This document shows positions 1 through 7,135 of a DNA stretch of 23,615 nucleotides, one piece after another. The stretch is from Candidatus Pelagibacterales bacterium (lineage in GTDB: Bacteria; Pseudomonadota; Alphaproteobacteria; Pelagibacterales; Pelagibacteraceae). Numbering within the stretch: position 1 is the first letter of the stretch; each line of letters begins with the position of its first letter. The notes below the pieces were generated by a model. It was not told the origin of the DNA. It was given only the letters and a program-made list of their open reading frames with translations, and made no database searches. The translations under genes were made by a program, and so were the position numbers. The stretch is from positions 1 through 23,615 of the forward strand of contig VHCC01000003.1 of NCBI GenBank assembly GCA_016882185.1. The letters run 5' to 3'.

Positions 1-129
1 GGTGTTGCAATTATCCCAGGCGTCAGCTTTGGTAAATCTGCTAAAGATTTTGTTAGATTTAGTTTTGCTAATTCATATGAAAATATTGAAAAAGCTTTAG
101 AAAAAATTAAAAAAACTGTTGTCAAATAA
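1..129 (+). CDS. PLP-dependent class I/II aminotransferase, C-terminal end (partial)
   Basis: The window opens inside this gene. The frame beginning at base 1 encodes the last 42 residues and ends in TAA at 127-129. The residues GVAIIPGVSFG followed by VRFSFAN and an amphipathic helix (ENIEKALEKIKK) are the usual C-terminal pattern of fold-type I aminotransferases of the aspartate aminotransferase family. In that family the proline-glycine-phenylalanine stretch and the following R-x-S segment help form the small domain; the arginine often contacts the substrate alpha-carboxylate. The N-terminal part and the PLP lysine lie outside the window, so the amino donor cannot be named. It lies 60 bases upstream of glcD on the same strand. 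An aminotransferase next to a glyoxylate-producing enzyme could make glycine from glyoxylate, but that is inference only. Confidence 0.8.
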   Translation, partial: GVAIIPGVSFGKSAKDFVRFSFANSYENIEKALEKIKKTVVK

Positions 130-189
130 AGTTTTTTTTTAATTCGTAAATACCTATATATATCAACTAAAATAATATAAGTTTGAAGT

Positions 190-1686
190 ATGTCCACTCT
201 AGCAATGCCTAAAATTGATCAATCTGTTTTAAACGACAAAGACAGTATTGTTCGTGATTTAAAAAAATTTACAAATTCAATTAATATTATTTCAGATCCA
301 GAAGGAATAACTCCCTATGAGACAGATGCATTAAGCGCTTATAAACAAAAACCAATGGCCGTCGTTCTTCCTGAAAACACAGAAGAAGTTAGTGATATTT
401 TAAAATATTGTCATAAAAATAATATTAAGGTTGTTCCAAGAGGATCTGGCACAGGTCTTTCTGGTGGAGCATTGCCTTTAGCAGATTGCGTTTTGTTGGG
501 TCTTAGTAAATTTAATAAAATTTTGGAAATTGATTTTGAAAATAGGTGTGTTGTTACTCAGCCTGGTGTTACTAATTTATCTCTAACAAAAGCTGTTGAG
601 CATAATGGTTTTTATTATGCACCGGATCCTTCAAGTCAAATTGCTTGTTCAATTGGAGGAAATATTGCCGAGAATTCTGGAGGAGTTCATTCATTAAAAT
701 ATGGAACCACAACTAATAACGTTCTTGGCGTTGAAATTGTTCTGATGGATGGAACGATTATGAGATTTGGTGGAAAAAAATTAGAATCTGAAGGCTATGA
801 TTTGCTAGGTTTAATCACTGGGTCAGAGGGGTTACTTGGAGTTTTAACAGAAGTGACAGTAAAAATTTTAAAAAAACCGCAGTCAGTCAAAGCTCTGCTT
901 TTAGGTTTTCAAAGCGTAGAAGATTCTGGCCAATGTGTTTCAGATATTATTTCAGGAGGGATTATCCCTGCAGGAATGGAAATAATGGATAAGCCTTTAA
1001 TAAAAGCCACAGACAATTATGCTAAGGCTGGTTATCCGAAAGACGTAGAAGCAATTTTAATTGTTGAGTTAGATGGAACCGAAAGTGAAGTAAATATTTT
1101 AATAAAAAGAGTAGAAGAAATTGCTAAGAAAAATAAATCCACATATTTGCGTATAAGCAAGAATGATGAAGAAAGATTAAGGTTCTGGCTTGGACGAAAA
1201 GCAGCATTCCCGGCAATTGGTGATATGTCGCCTGATTATTTATGTATGGATGGAACAATTCCTAGGAAAAAATTAGCTGAAGTCCTGAAAGAAATTACTA
1301 AGCTTTCACAAAAACATGGCTTAAGAGTTGCAAATTGTTTTCATGCAGGAGATGGAAATTTACATCCTTTGATCATGTTTGATTCAAATATTAAAAGTGA
1401 AATGAAGAGAGCTGAAAAATTTGGCGCAGATATTTTAAAATACTGTGTAAAAGTAGGGGGCGTATTAACCGGAGAGCATGGTGTTGGAATCGAGAAAAGA
1501 GATTTAATGTGTGAAATGTTTAATGATGAAGACATTCAGCAGCAACTAAATATTAAACAAGCATTTGATGAAAAATCTCTTTTGAATCCTGGAAAAGTAT
1601 ATCCAATTTTGCATCGTTGTGCAGAAGGCGGAAAAATGCATGTTCATAAAGGAGATACAAAGTTTAAAGATATTCCAAGATTTTAA
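190..1686 (+). CDS. glcD: Glycolate oxidase FAD-binding subunit GlcD
   Basis: This is the flavin subunit of glycolate oxidase, which oxidises glycolate to glyoxylate and passes electrons to the GlcF iron-sulfur subunit at the membrane. At 498 residues it matches the usual family length of about 480-500. The N-terminal half is a PCMH-type FAD-binding domain with GSGTGLSGG at residues 85-93, YAPDPSS at 143-149 and an SIGGNIAENSGG segment near 154-165. The C-terminal FAD-oxidase domain has FHAGDGN at 384-390 and TGEHGVG near 427-433, the typical substrate/flavin histidine motifs. The ATG at 190 is used; a second ATG at 205 is possible, and no strong Shine-Dalgarno sequence decides between them. 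It overlaps glcE by one base (TAATG) and heads glcDEF. A D-lactate dehydrogenase of the same family is the main alternative, but glcE and glcF directly downstream make GlcD much more likely. Confidence 0.94.
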   Translation: MSTLAMPKIDQSVLNDKDSIVRDLKKFTNSINIISDPEGITPYETDALSAYKQKPMAVVLPENTEEVSDILKYCHKNNIKVVPRGSGTGLSGGALPLADCVLLGLSKFNKILEIDFENRCVVTQPGVTNLSLTKAVEHNGFYYAPDPSSQIACSIGGNIAENSGGVHSLKYGTTTNNVLGVEIVLMDGTIMRFGGKKLESEGYDLLGLITGSEGLLGVLTEVTVKILKKPQSVKALLLGFQSVEDSGQCVSDIISGGIIPAGMEIMDKPLIKATDNYAKAGYPKDVEAILIVELDGTESEVNILIKRVEEIAKKNKSTYLRISKNDEERLRFWLGRKAAFPAIGDMSPDYLCMDGTIPRKKLAEVLKEITKLSQKHGLRVANCFHAGDGNLHPLIMFDSNIKSEMKRAEKFGADILKYCVKVGGVLTGEHGVGIEKRDLMCEMFNDEDIQQQLNIKQAFDEKSLLNPGKVYPILHRCAEGGKMHVHKGDTKFKDIPRF

Positions 1687-2900
1687 TGCCAGAAATTTAT
1701 TCGCTATCAAGCGAACATGAGGTTGCCGATTTTATTAAAAATTGCAATTCTGAAGAAGTTCCAATTGAAATTATAGGACATAATTCGAAATCAATCGGCA
1801 GATTAATTCAGTGTTCTAAATCTTTGCATTTAAAAAATTTAAGTGGAATTATCGAATATTTTCCAGAAGAGCTTTATATTAAAGTAAAAGCAGGCACACC
1901 CCTTGCCTTGATTGAAATTGAGTTAGACAAAAAAAATCAAGAATTATCCTTTGAACCACCTGATATGGGTTTCTTATATACCGGCCAAAGTAACAAAGGA
2001 TCTGTTGGTGGAGCCGTTGCTTGTAATTTATCAGGATCACGTAGATTTAGAGCGGGAGCTTTAAGAGATCATATTTTAGGATTTAGAGGAATAAATGGCA
2101 AAGGTGAAATTGTAAAATCAGGAGGGACCGTTGTTAAAAATGTAACAGGTTATGATGTAAGCAAACTCATCACCGGATCGTATGGAACCTTGGTTGCTTT
2201 GACGGAGATTGTATTAAAAGTTCAGCCAAAAAATGAAGAGAGCCAAACTTTATTGGTAAGCAATATTAATTTAAAAAGAGCTTTAAATATTTTTTCAAAA
2301 TCAATGCAAACTTCTGTTGAAATTTCTGGCGCATGTTTTTATCCAGCAAAAATGTCAAAATTTTTTAAGTTAAACGATCTAGACACAACAACTTCCATTA
2401 CAGCCATACGTCTTGAAGGACCAAAAATTTCAGTGGTTGAAAGAATTAATACTTTAAGAAAATTATTTGATGAATATAAAAAAACAATCTCAGTTCTTGA
2501 AAACTATCAATCAAGAATTTTTTGGAAAAATACAACCGATCTGCAATTTTTTAATAATAGTAAAAATATAGTTGCAAAAATAATTTTGCCACCAGTGAAT
2601 ACGGATCAGTTTATAAATAAATTTGAGAATGAAGAGTTAAAATATGTAGTGGATTGGGCGGGTAATTTAATTTGGGTTGAAATACCAGAAAATGATAGCG
2701 TATTACTAAGACAACTAAGAACAGAAGTTACAAAACTAGCTGGGCACATGACAATTATTAAGGCACCCAATCATATGCGTATAAAAGAAGATTTTTTGAC
2801 AACTGTCGATGAGAATATTAAAGTTTTATCTTTGAAGATTAAAGAGAGTTTTGATCCAAAAAAGATTTTAAATCCAGGAAAAATGTATTCAGGAATATAA
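1686..2900 (+). CDS. glcE: Glycolate oxidase subunit GlcE
   Basis: This is the second FAD-binding-fold subunit of glycolate oxidase; it is needed for activity but has a reduced fold compared with GlcD. The 404 residues include a PCMH-like domain with PPDMGF at about 92-97, GSVGGAVACNLSGSRR at about 105-120, RDHILGFRGINGKGEIVKSG around 127-146 and the family hallmark VVKNVTGYDVSKL around 149-161. The C-terminus ends with DPKKILNPGKMYSG, as is common in GlcD/GlcE proteins. The start ATG overlaps the glcD stop by one base and the stop overlaps the glcF start by one base, so translational coupling is likely. The usual GlcE is about 350-410 residues, so this copy is intact. Confidence 0.92.
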   Translation: MPEIYSLSSEHEVADFIKNCNSEEVPIEIIGHNSKSIGRLIQCSKSLHLKNLSGIIEYFPEELYIKVKAGTPLALIEIELDKKNQELSFEPPDMGFLYTGQSNKGSVGGAVACNLSGSRRFRAGALRDHILGFRGINGKGEIVKSGGTVVKNVTGYDVSKLITGSYGTLVALTEIVLKVQPKNEESQTLLVSNINLKRALNIFSKSMQTSVEISGACFYPAKMSKFFKLNDLDTTTSITAIRLEGPKISVVERINTLRKLFDEYKKTISVLENYQSRIFWKNTTDLQFFNNSKNIVAKIILPPVNTDQFINKFENEELKYVVDWAGNLIWVEIPENDSVLLRQLRTEVTKLAGHMTIIKAPNHMRIKEDFLTTVDENIKVLSLKIKESFDPKKILNPGKMYSGI

Positions 2901-4198
2901 TGCAAACAAATTTTACAAAAAAACAACTTCAAGATAGCAATATTATCTCTGCAGATGGAATTTTAAGAAAATGTGTGCATTGTGGATTTTGCAACGCAAC
3001 CTGTCCAACCTACCAAATTGTAGGAGATGAGCTTGATGGCCCGCGTGGTCGAATTTACTTAATTAAAGATATGCTGGAGAATGATAAGCCAGCCAATGAA
3101 AAAATAGCAAAGCATATTGATCGATGCTTATCATGTTACTCTTGTATGACCACTTGTCCTTCAGGTGTTAATTATATGCATCTCGTAGATCACGCGCGAA
3201 ATCATATAGAAAAAACTTTTGTTAGACCGTTTTTTGATAGATTTATTAGAAGTTTGCTTTCCAAAATTTTACCAAGCCCAACTTTATTTAGAATGGCAGG
3301 TTACTCTGCTAGATTATTTTATCCTTTTAGATTTTTATTTCCAAAAAAAATTAAAAATATGTTGAAATATATGCCAAATTCTTTTCCAAAATCTAAACAG
3401 GAAAATAAGGAAATATATTCACCAGTTGGAAAAACTTACGCAAGAGTTGCCTTACTTACGGGCTGTGTACAAAGAGTTATTTCCCCACAAATTAACGATG
3501 CAACAATTGAAATATTGAACAGGCATGGAGTTGAAGTGATTGTGCCAAAACAGGTTGATTGTTGTGGCTCACTAAACCATCATTTAGGCAAAGAAGATTT
3601 AGCTCATAAATCTTTTATTAAAAATACTAATTCATGGTTTAAGTGGTATGAAGAAAAAAATCTTGATGCAATTTTAGTAACCACTTCAGGCTGTGGAACT
3701 ACATTAAAAGATTACGGTTATATTTTTAGAGATTACCCAGATAAAGAACTTAGAAAAAAAGCAAAAATAGTTTCATCACTTGCAAAGGATGTAACCGAAT
3801 ATTTAGGAAAAAATATTAAATTAAATTATATTAAGCAGGAAAAAAAATTTAAAATTGCCTACCATTCTGCTTGTTCAATGCAACATGGACAAAGAATTCA
3901 TAAACAGCCAATGGATTTATTAAAAAAAACTGGCAATGAAATAGTTGAAATACCCGATGGTCATTTATGTTGTGGTTCAGCTGGGACTTATAATTTACTA
4001 CAAGATGAAATGGCCTCAGAGCTATTAAAAAGAAAAGTTTCAAATATTGATAAAGTAAAACCTGATTTTATTTCAACTGGAAATATTGGATGTATGACCC
4101 AAATTTCATCTGGAACAAAAATACCCATTGTACATACTATAGAAATTTTAAATTGGTACACTGGTGGAAGTAAACCTGTGGCAATAAATTCATTATGA
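2900..4198 (+). CDS. glcF: Glycolate oxidase iron-sulfur subunit GlcF
   Basis: This is the electron-transfer subunit of glycolate oxidase, expected at the inner face of the cytoplasmic membrane, moving electrons from the flavin subunits to the quinone pool. Two ferredoxin-type 4Fe-4S motifs are complete: C25, C28, C31, C35 in CVHCGFCNATCP and C76, C79, C82, C86 in CLSCYSCMTTCP. Two cysteine-rich CCG-type repeats follow (CCG at 221-223 and 357-359), as in the GlpC/HdrB-like domains of this family. The length of 432 residues is normal. A basic, hydrophobic stretch at about 108-158 probably lies against the membrane. The gene overlaps glcE by one base and the downstream dehydrogenase by four bases (ATGA). 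Confidence 0.93.
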   Translation: MQTNFTKKQLQDSNIISADGILRKCVHCGFCNATCPTYQIVGDELDGPRGRIYLIKDMLENDKPANEKIAKHIDRCLSCYSCMTTCPSGVNYMHLVDHARNHIEKTFVRPFFDRFIRSLLSKILPSPTLFRMAGYSARLFYPFRFLFPKKIKNMLKYMPNSFPKSKQENKEIYSPVGKTYARVALLTGCVQRVISPQINDATIEILNRHGVEVIVPKQVDCCGSLNHHLGKEDLAHKSFIKNTNSWFKWYEEKNLDAILVTTSGCGTTLKDYGYIFRDYPDKELRKKAKIVSSLAKDVTEYLGKNIKLNYIKQEKKFKIAYHSACSMQHGQRIHKQPMDLLKKTGNEIVEIPDGHLCCGSAGTYNLLQDEMASELLKRKVSNIDKVKPDFISTGNIGCMTQISSGTKIPIVHTIEILNWYTGGSKPVAINSL

Positions 4199-5151
4199 AA
4201 AAAAAAGTTTTAGTTACAAAAAATTTATTAAAAGAAACCGAAGAGCGTGTTAAAAAATTATTTGATGTAAAGTTGAATAAAGAAGAAAAACCTTACACGA
4301 CCGAAGATATTGTGGAGCTATCTAAAGACTGTGATGGTATTTTATGTTTTGGGACAAATAAAATAGATGCATCTGCAATTGATAAACTTTCAAATAAAGT
4401 AAAAATTATCGCAAACTATGCAGTTGGTTTTGGAAATATTGATATTGATGCTGCTGCAAAAAAAGGAATAGTTGTCACGAACACTCCAGAAGTTTTAACA
4501 GAGGCAACGGCCGATATTTCTATTTTACTTTTACTTGGAGCATCAAGAAGAGCTTATGAGGGAAGAAAATTTGCTGAAGAACAAAATTGGTCATGGAAAA
4601 CAGATTTTTTACTTGGAAAACAAATGTCTAATAGAAAACTGGGAATTCTTGGTATGGGAAGAATTGGCAGAGCAGTTGCAAAACGTGCGCGAGGTTTTGG
4701 CATGGAAATCCATTATCATAACAGAACAAAATTAGCCGCTCATTTAGAGGAGGGAGCAATTTATCATGATAATATTAAGTCGTTATTTAATAACAGTGAA
4801 TTTTTATCAATTAATTGTCCAGCAACTAAAGAGACCACGAACTTAGTTAATGAACAATCAATTAATTATTTACCTGACGGAGCTGTGGTTACAAATGCAG
4901 CGAGAGGAGATATTATTGATGATACTGCCATGATTAAAGCAATGAAGAGTGGGAAAGTTTTTGCTTTAGGTCTAGATGTTTACAATGGAGAACCAAAAAT
5001 TAATCCTGAATACTTAAAGCTAAACAATCTTTTTTTACTTCCTCATTTAGGAAGTGCGACTATTAGAACAAGAATTGATATGGGAAGCAGAGCCATTGAT
5101 AATCTAGAGATATTTTTTAGCGGAAAAAAACCCAAGGATCAGGTTAATTAA
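4195..5151 (+). CDS. D-2-hydroxyacid dehydrogenase, glyoxylate/hydroxypyruvate reductase type
   Basis: This NAD(P)H-dependent enzyme of the D-isomer 2-hydroxyacid dehydrogenase family reduces 2-oxoacids such as glyoxylate or hydroxypyruvate. Visible features are NYAVGFGNIDIDAA at 74-87, the Rossmann motif GMGRIGRAVA at 153-162, and the catalytic triad of Arg237 (NAARG), Glu266 (NGEP) and His284 (LPHLGSAT). The length of 318 residues is normal. After the first Rossmann strand comes EIHYHNRTK: an asparagine-arginine pair where NAD-dependent members usually have an acidic residue, so NADPH may be preferred (inference). It overlaps glcF by four bases and so belongs to the glc operon. Together with GlcDEF it would run the reverse reaction on glyoxylate, or handle hydroxypyruvate from serine. 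D-lactate or phosphoglycerate dehydrogenase activity is less likely, since the C-terminal ACT domain of SerA is missing. Confidence 0.87.
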   Translation: MKKKVLVTKNLLKETEERVKKLFDVKLNKEEKPYTTEDIVELSKDCDGILCFGTNKIDASAIDKLSNKVKIIANYAVGFGNIDIDAAAKKGIVVTNTPEVLTEATADISILLLLGASRRAYEGRKFAEEQNWSWKTDFLLGKQMSNRKLGILGMGRIGRAVAKRARGFGMEIHYHNRTKLAAHLEEGAIYHDNIKSLFNNSEFLSINCPATKETTNLVNEQSINYLPDGAVVTNAARGDIIDDTAMIKAMKSGKVFALGLDVYNGEPKINPEYLKLNNLFLLPHLGSATIRTRIDMGSRAIDNLEIFFSGKKPKDQVN

Positions 5152-5296
5152 TATAAAAACGCAAAGTATTTTATAATACAATCTTAAGTTGTTTTTATAC
5201 TTAAATTACTTACAAAATGTCAAAATTTTTTTAAAGACTCTCAATGATTTTTTTGTTTAAATCTAAAAAGTTAATTAACTAAATAAGGGAAAATAA
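5152..5296 (+). promoter_or_regulatory. Intergenic leader of the TRAP binding-protein gene
   Basis: These 145 AT-rich bases separate the glc operon from the TRAP genes, a large gap for this window, and probably contain the TRAP promoter. A small hairpin (GTATT 5166-5170 with AATAC 5175-5179, four-base loop) lies near the start but has no following T-run. A weak -35/-10 candidate is TTGTTT at 5189-5194 and TACAAA at 5211-5216 with 16-base spacing. A good ribosome-binding site, AAGGGA at 5285-5290, is placed correctly for the ATG at 5297. No riboswitch class was recognised. Confidence 0.35.
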
Positions 5297-6466
5297 ATGA
5301 CAAAACTAAAAGACAAAGTTACGTCATTGGAGTCTAAAAAAACTTCAAGACGTAAGTTTTTTAAAGCTGCTGCAGCTACAGGAGCTGTTGCCGCTGCGTC
5401 ACTTGCTATGCCAAATATTTCAGTTGCGCAAAGTGCTGTGACACTAAAAATGCAATCTGCATGGGGACCATCTGATGCAGATCCATTTTTTGAAATGAAT
5501 AAGCAATATGCTAGAAAAGTAGATGCATTATCTGGCGGAAGTTTAAAAATAGATCTTTTACCAGTAAATGCTGTATTAAAAATTCCTGAAATTGCTGATG
5601 GCGTTAGCACAGGGGTTGTTGATGCTGGTCACACTGTTACTGCATATTGGTATGGAAAAAATCCTGCCTCTTCATTGTTTGGAACAGGACCTTCTTATGG
5701 TTTCTCATCTCAAGAATTAATGGGATGGATTGAGTACGGCGGAGGAAGAGCATTGTATGAAAAAGTTTTAGAAGCTACTAAATTAGAGTACGTTGGTTTC
5801 TTCGCAATGCCAATGCCAGCTCAACCATTTGGTTGGTTTAAAAAAGAACTTAAGTCTGCAGCTGACGTTAAAGGTATGAAATACCGAACCGTTGGTTTAG
5901 CAACTAACGTTCTTCAAGGTATGGGAATGACTGTTCTTCAATTACCAGGTGGAGAAATTCAACCTGCAATGAAAACAGGTCTTATTGATGCAGCAGAATT
6001 TAACAACCCTTCATCTGATAAAAACTTCGGAATGCAGGACGTTTCTAAATTCTACTCATTAGGAAGTTTCCATCAATCACAAGAAATGTTTGAGATAACT
6101 TTTAATAAGAAAAAATTTAATAGTTTATCTAAACAGCATCAGGCAATCTTAAAAATTGCAGCTGAGGCAGCAAATACTGATAATTATTGGTATGCTCTTA
6201 AGAGATACTCTGATGATCTTAACAAACTTATGAAAGAATCTGGTGTAAAACCATTTACTACCCCAAAAGATATTCTTGCAGATCAAATGAAATCTTGGGA
6301 TAAGGTAGTAGCTGATTTTTCTGCTAAAGATCCTTTGTTCAAACAAATCGTTGACTCTCAGAAAGCATATGCAAAATCTGTCATGAAGTATTTATTCATG
6401 AATCAACCAGATTATACAATTGCTTACAGACAATACTTTGGTGATCCATCCAAAGTAACTGTTTAA
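5297..6466 (+). CDS. dctP: TRAP transporter substrate-binding protein, DctP family, Tat-exported
   Basis: This periplasmic binding protein captures the solute for a tripartite ATP-independent periplasmic (TRAP) transporter, which is driven by an ion gradient. The N-terminus has a twin-arginine signal (SRRKFFK, residues 17-23), an alanine-rich hydrophobic stretch and a likely cleavage site after SVA near residue 44. The mature part has the family segment VKGMKYRTVGLATNVLQGMG at 191-210, in which Arg197 is the conserved arginine that clamps a ligand carboxylate, followed by LPGGEIQPAMKTGLIDAAEFNNP at 216-238. These segments resemble the group annotated as mannitol/chloroaromatic or 2-oxo-acid (FcbT1/TakP-like) binding proteins, so a carboxylate ligand is likely but unnamed. 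The length of 389 residues is usual. A strong terminator follows it, so it is probably expressed above its membrane partners. Confidence 0.92.
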   Translation: MTKLKDKVTSLESKKTSRRKFFKAAAATGAVAAASLAMPNISVAQSAVTLKMQSAWGPSDADPFFEMNKQYARKVDALSGGSLKIDLLPVNAVLKIPEIADGVSTGVVDAGHTVTAYWYGKNPASSLFGTGPSYGFSSQELMGWIEYGGGRALYEKVLEATKLEYVGFFAMPMPAQPFGWFKKELKSAADVKGMKYRTVGLATNVLQGMGMTVLQLPGGEIQPAMKTGLIDAAEFNNPSSDKNFGMQDVSKFYSLGSFHQSQEMFEITFNKKKFNSLSKQHQAILKIAAEAANTDNYWYALKRYSDDLNKLMKESGVKPFTTPKDILADQMKSWDKVVADFSAKDPLFKQIVDSQKAYAKSVMKYLFMNQPDYTIAYRQYFGDPSKVTV

Positions 6467-6485
6467 CTTTTAATATTAGTTGGAC

Positions 6486-6519
6486 AAAAAAAAGGGGGGT
6501 ATATCTACCCCCTTTTTTA
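6486..6519 (+). terminator. Intrinsic terminator between TRAP binding protein and membrane subunits
   Basis: A perfect 7-bp stem (GGGGGTA 6495-6501 with TACCCCC 6506-6512) closes a four-base loop and is followed by six Ts (6513-6518). An A-run before the stem (6486-6493) can extend the pairing with the T-run, so it may work on both strands. It lies 28 bases after the dctP stop and about 50 bases before dctQ. As no other convincing promoter lies between, partial read-through would give high binding protein and low membrane subunits, a common arrangement in transporter operons. Confidence 0.9.
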
Positions 6520-6550
6520 CTATAATGCTTAAGTTAATAATTTAATAATT

Positions 6551-6568
6551 AAGGGGGAGCAAAAGTTG
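6551..6568 (+). promoter_or_regulatory. Shine-Dalgarno and TTG start of dctQ
   Basis: AAGGGGGAG at 6551-6559 stands the correct distance from a TTG codon at 6566. It is the strongest ribosome-binding site in the gap and decides the unusual TTG start. The same G-tract is complementary to the C-tract of the upstream terminator (AAGGGGG 6551-6557 with CCCCCTT 6508-6514). Confidence 0.75.
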
Positions 6569-7126
6569 CGTTCTTATATTTTAATAATAGATGAACTAAG
6601 TACTTGGATTGGAAAAGCTTTTGGCTGGAGTACTTTTGCTTTAACCATCGCCGTTGGCTACGAAATTTTTGCAAGATATTTTTTTAACATGCCGACTTTA
6701 TGGGCGTTTGATCTTTCAATCCAAATGTATGGAGCAGCATTCATGATGGCCGGAGCTTATGCTCTTGCAGTTCAATCACATGTTAGAGCAGATATGTTAT
6801 ATAGAAAAACTTCAATCAAATTTCAGGCAACTTCGGATTTAATATTATATTTTTTATTCTTTTTTCCAGCTTGCATTGCTCTTTCTTATACAGGTTATAA
6901 CTATGCAGCTAAGGCATGGATTTTAAAAGAAACTAGTTGGAATAGTCCAGCGCAAATACAAGTTTATGCATTCAAAACTTTAATACCGTTAGCAGGAATA
7001 CTTTTAGTTTTACAGGGAGTGGCTGAGGTTTTTAGATGTATTATAGCTTTAAAAGAAGGTCAGTGGCCAGTTAGAAATGTTGAAGAAGAAGAATTAGAAA
7101 AAGTTTTAATAAAGAAAAAAAGTTAG
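6566..7126 (+). CDS. dctQ: TRAP transporter small membrane subunit, DctQ family
   Basis: This is the small integral membrane subunit of the TRAP transporter, which pairs with the large DctM subunit. The 186 residues show four hydrophobic segments at about 19-38, 50-68, 86-107 and 131-152, as in DctQ proteins, with the family signature HVRADMLY at about 72-79 between the second and third. The C-terminus is a short charged tail (NVEEEELEKVLIKKKS). The start is TTG at 6566, chosen for the strong AAGGGGGAG site upstream and because it keeps the first helix complete. It lies after the dctP terminator and 9 bases before dctM. The middle insertion and length fit the FcbT2-like group, matching the binding protein type. 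Confidence 0.9.
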   Translation: MRSYILIIDELSTWIGKAFGWSTFALTIAVGYEIFARYFFNMPTLWAFDLSIQMYGAAFMMAGAYALAVQSHVRADMLYRKTSIKFQATSDLILYFLFFFPACIALSYTGYNYAAKAWILKETSWNSPAQIQVYAFKTLIPLAGILLVLQGVAEVFRCIIALKEGQWPVRNVEEEELEKVLIKKKS

Positions 7127-7135
7127 AAATATAAA

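Noticed and set aside
109..141. Terminator after the aminotransferase
   Set aside because: AAAAAAAC (109-116) can pair with GTTTTTTT (131-138), but the stem is nearly all A-T and lies partly in the coding region, so it is too weak to call.
130..189. Glycine riboswitch in front of glcD
   Set aside because: SAR11 uses a glycine riboswitch at some glyoxylate genes, but this 60-base AT-rich gap is too short and has none of its conserved G-rich elements.
5275..5610. 111-residue reverse-strand frame opposite the TRAP binding protein start
   Set aside because: It is a shadow of the Tat-signal and N-terminal coding region, with no motif and no ribosome site.
6528..6553. Hairpin CTTAA/TTAAG just before the dctQ ribosome site
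   Set aside because: Only five A-T-rich pairs around a 16-base loop; not stable enough to claim.
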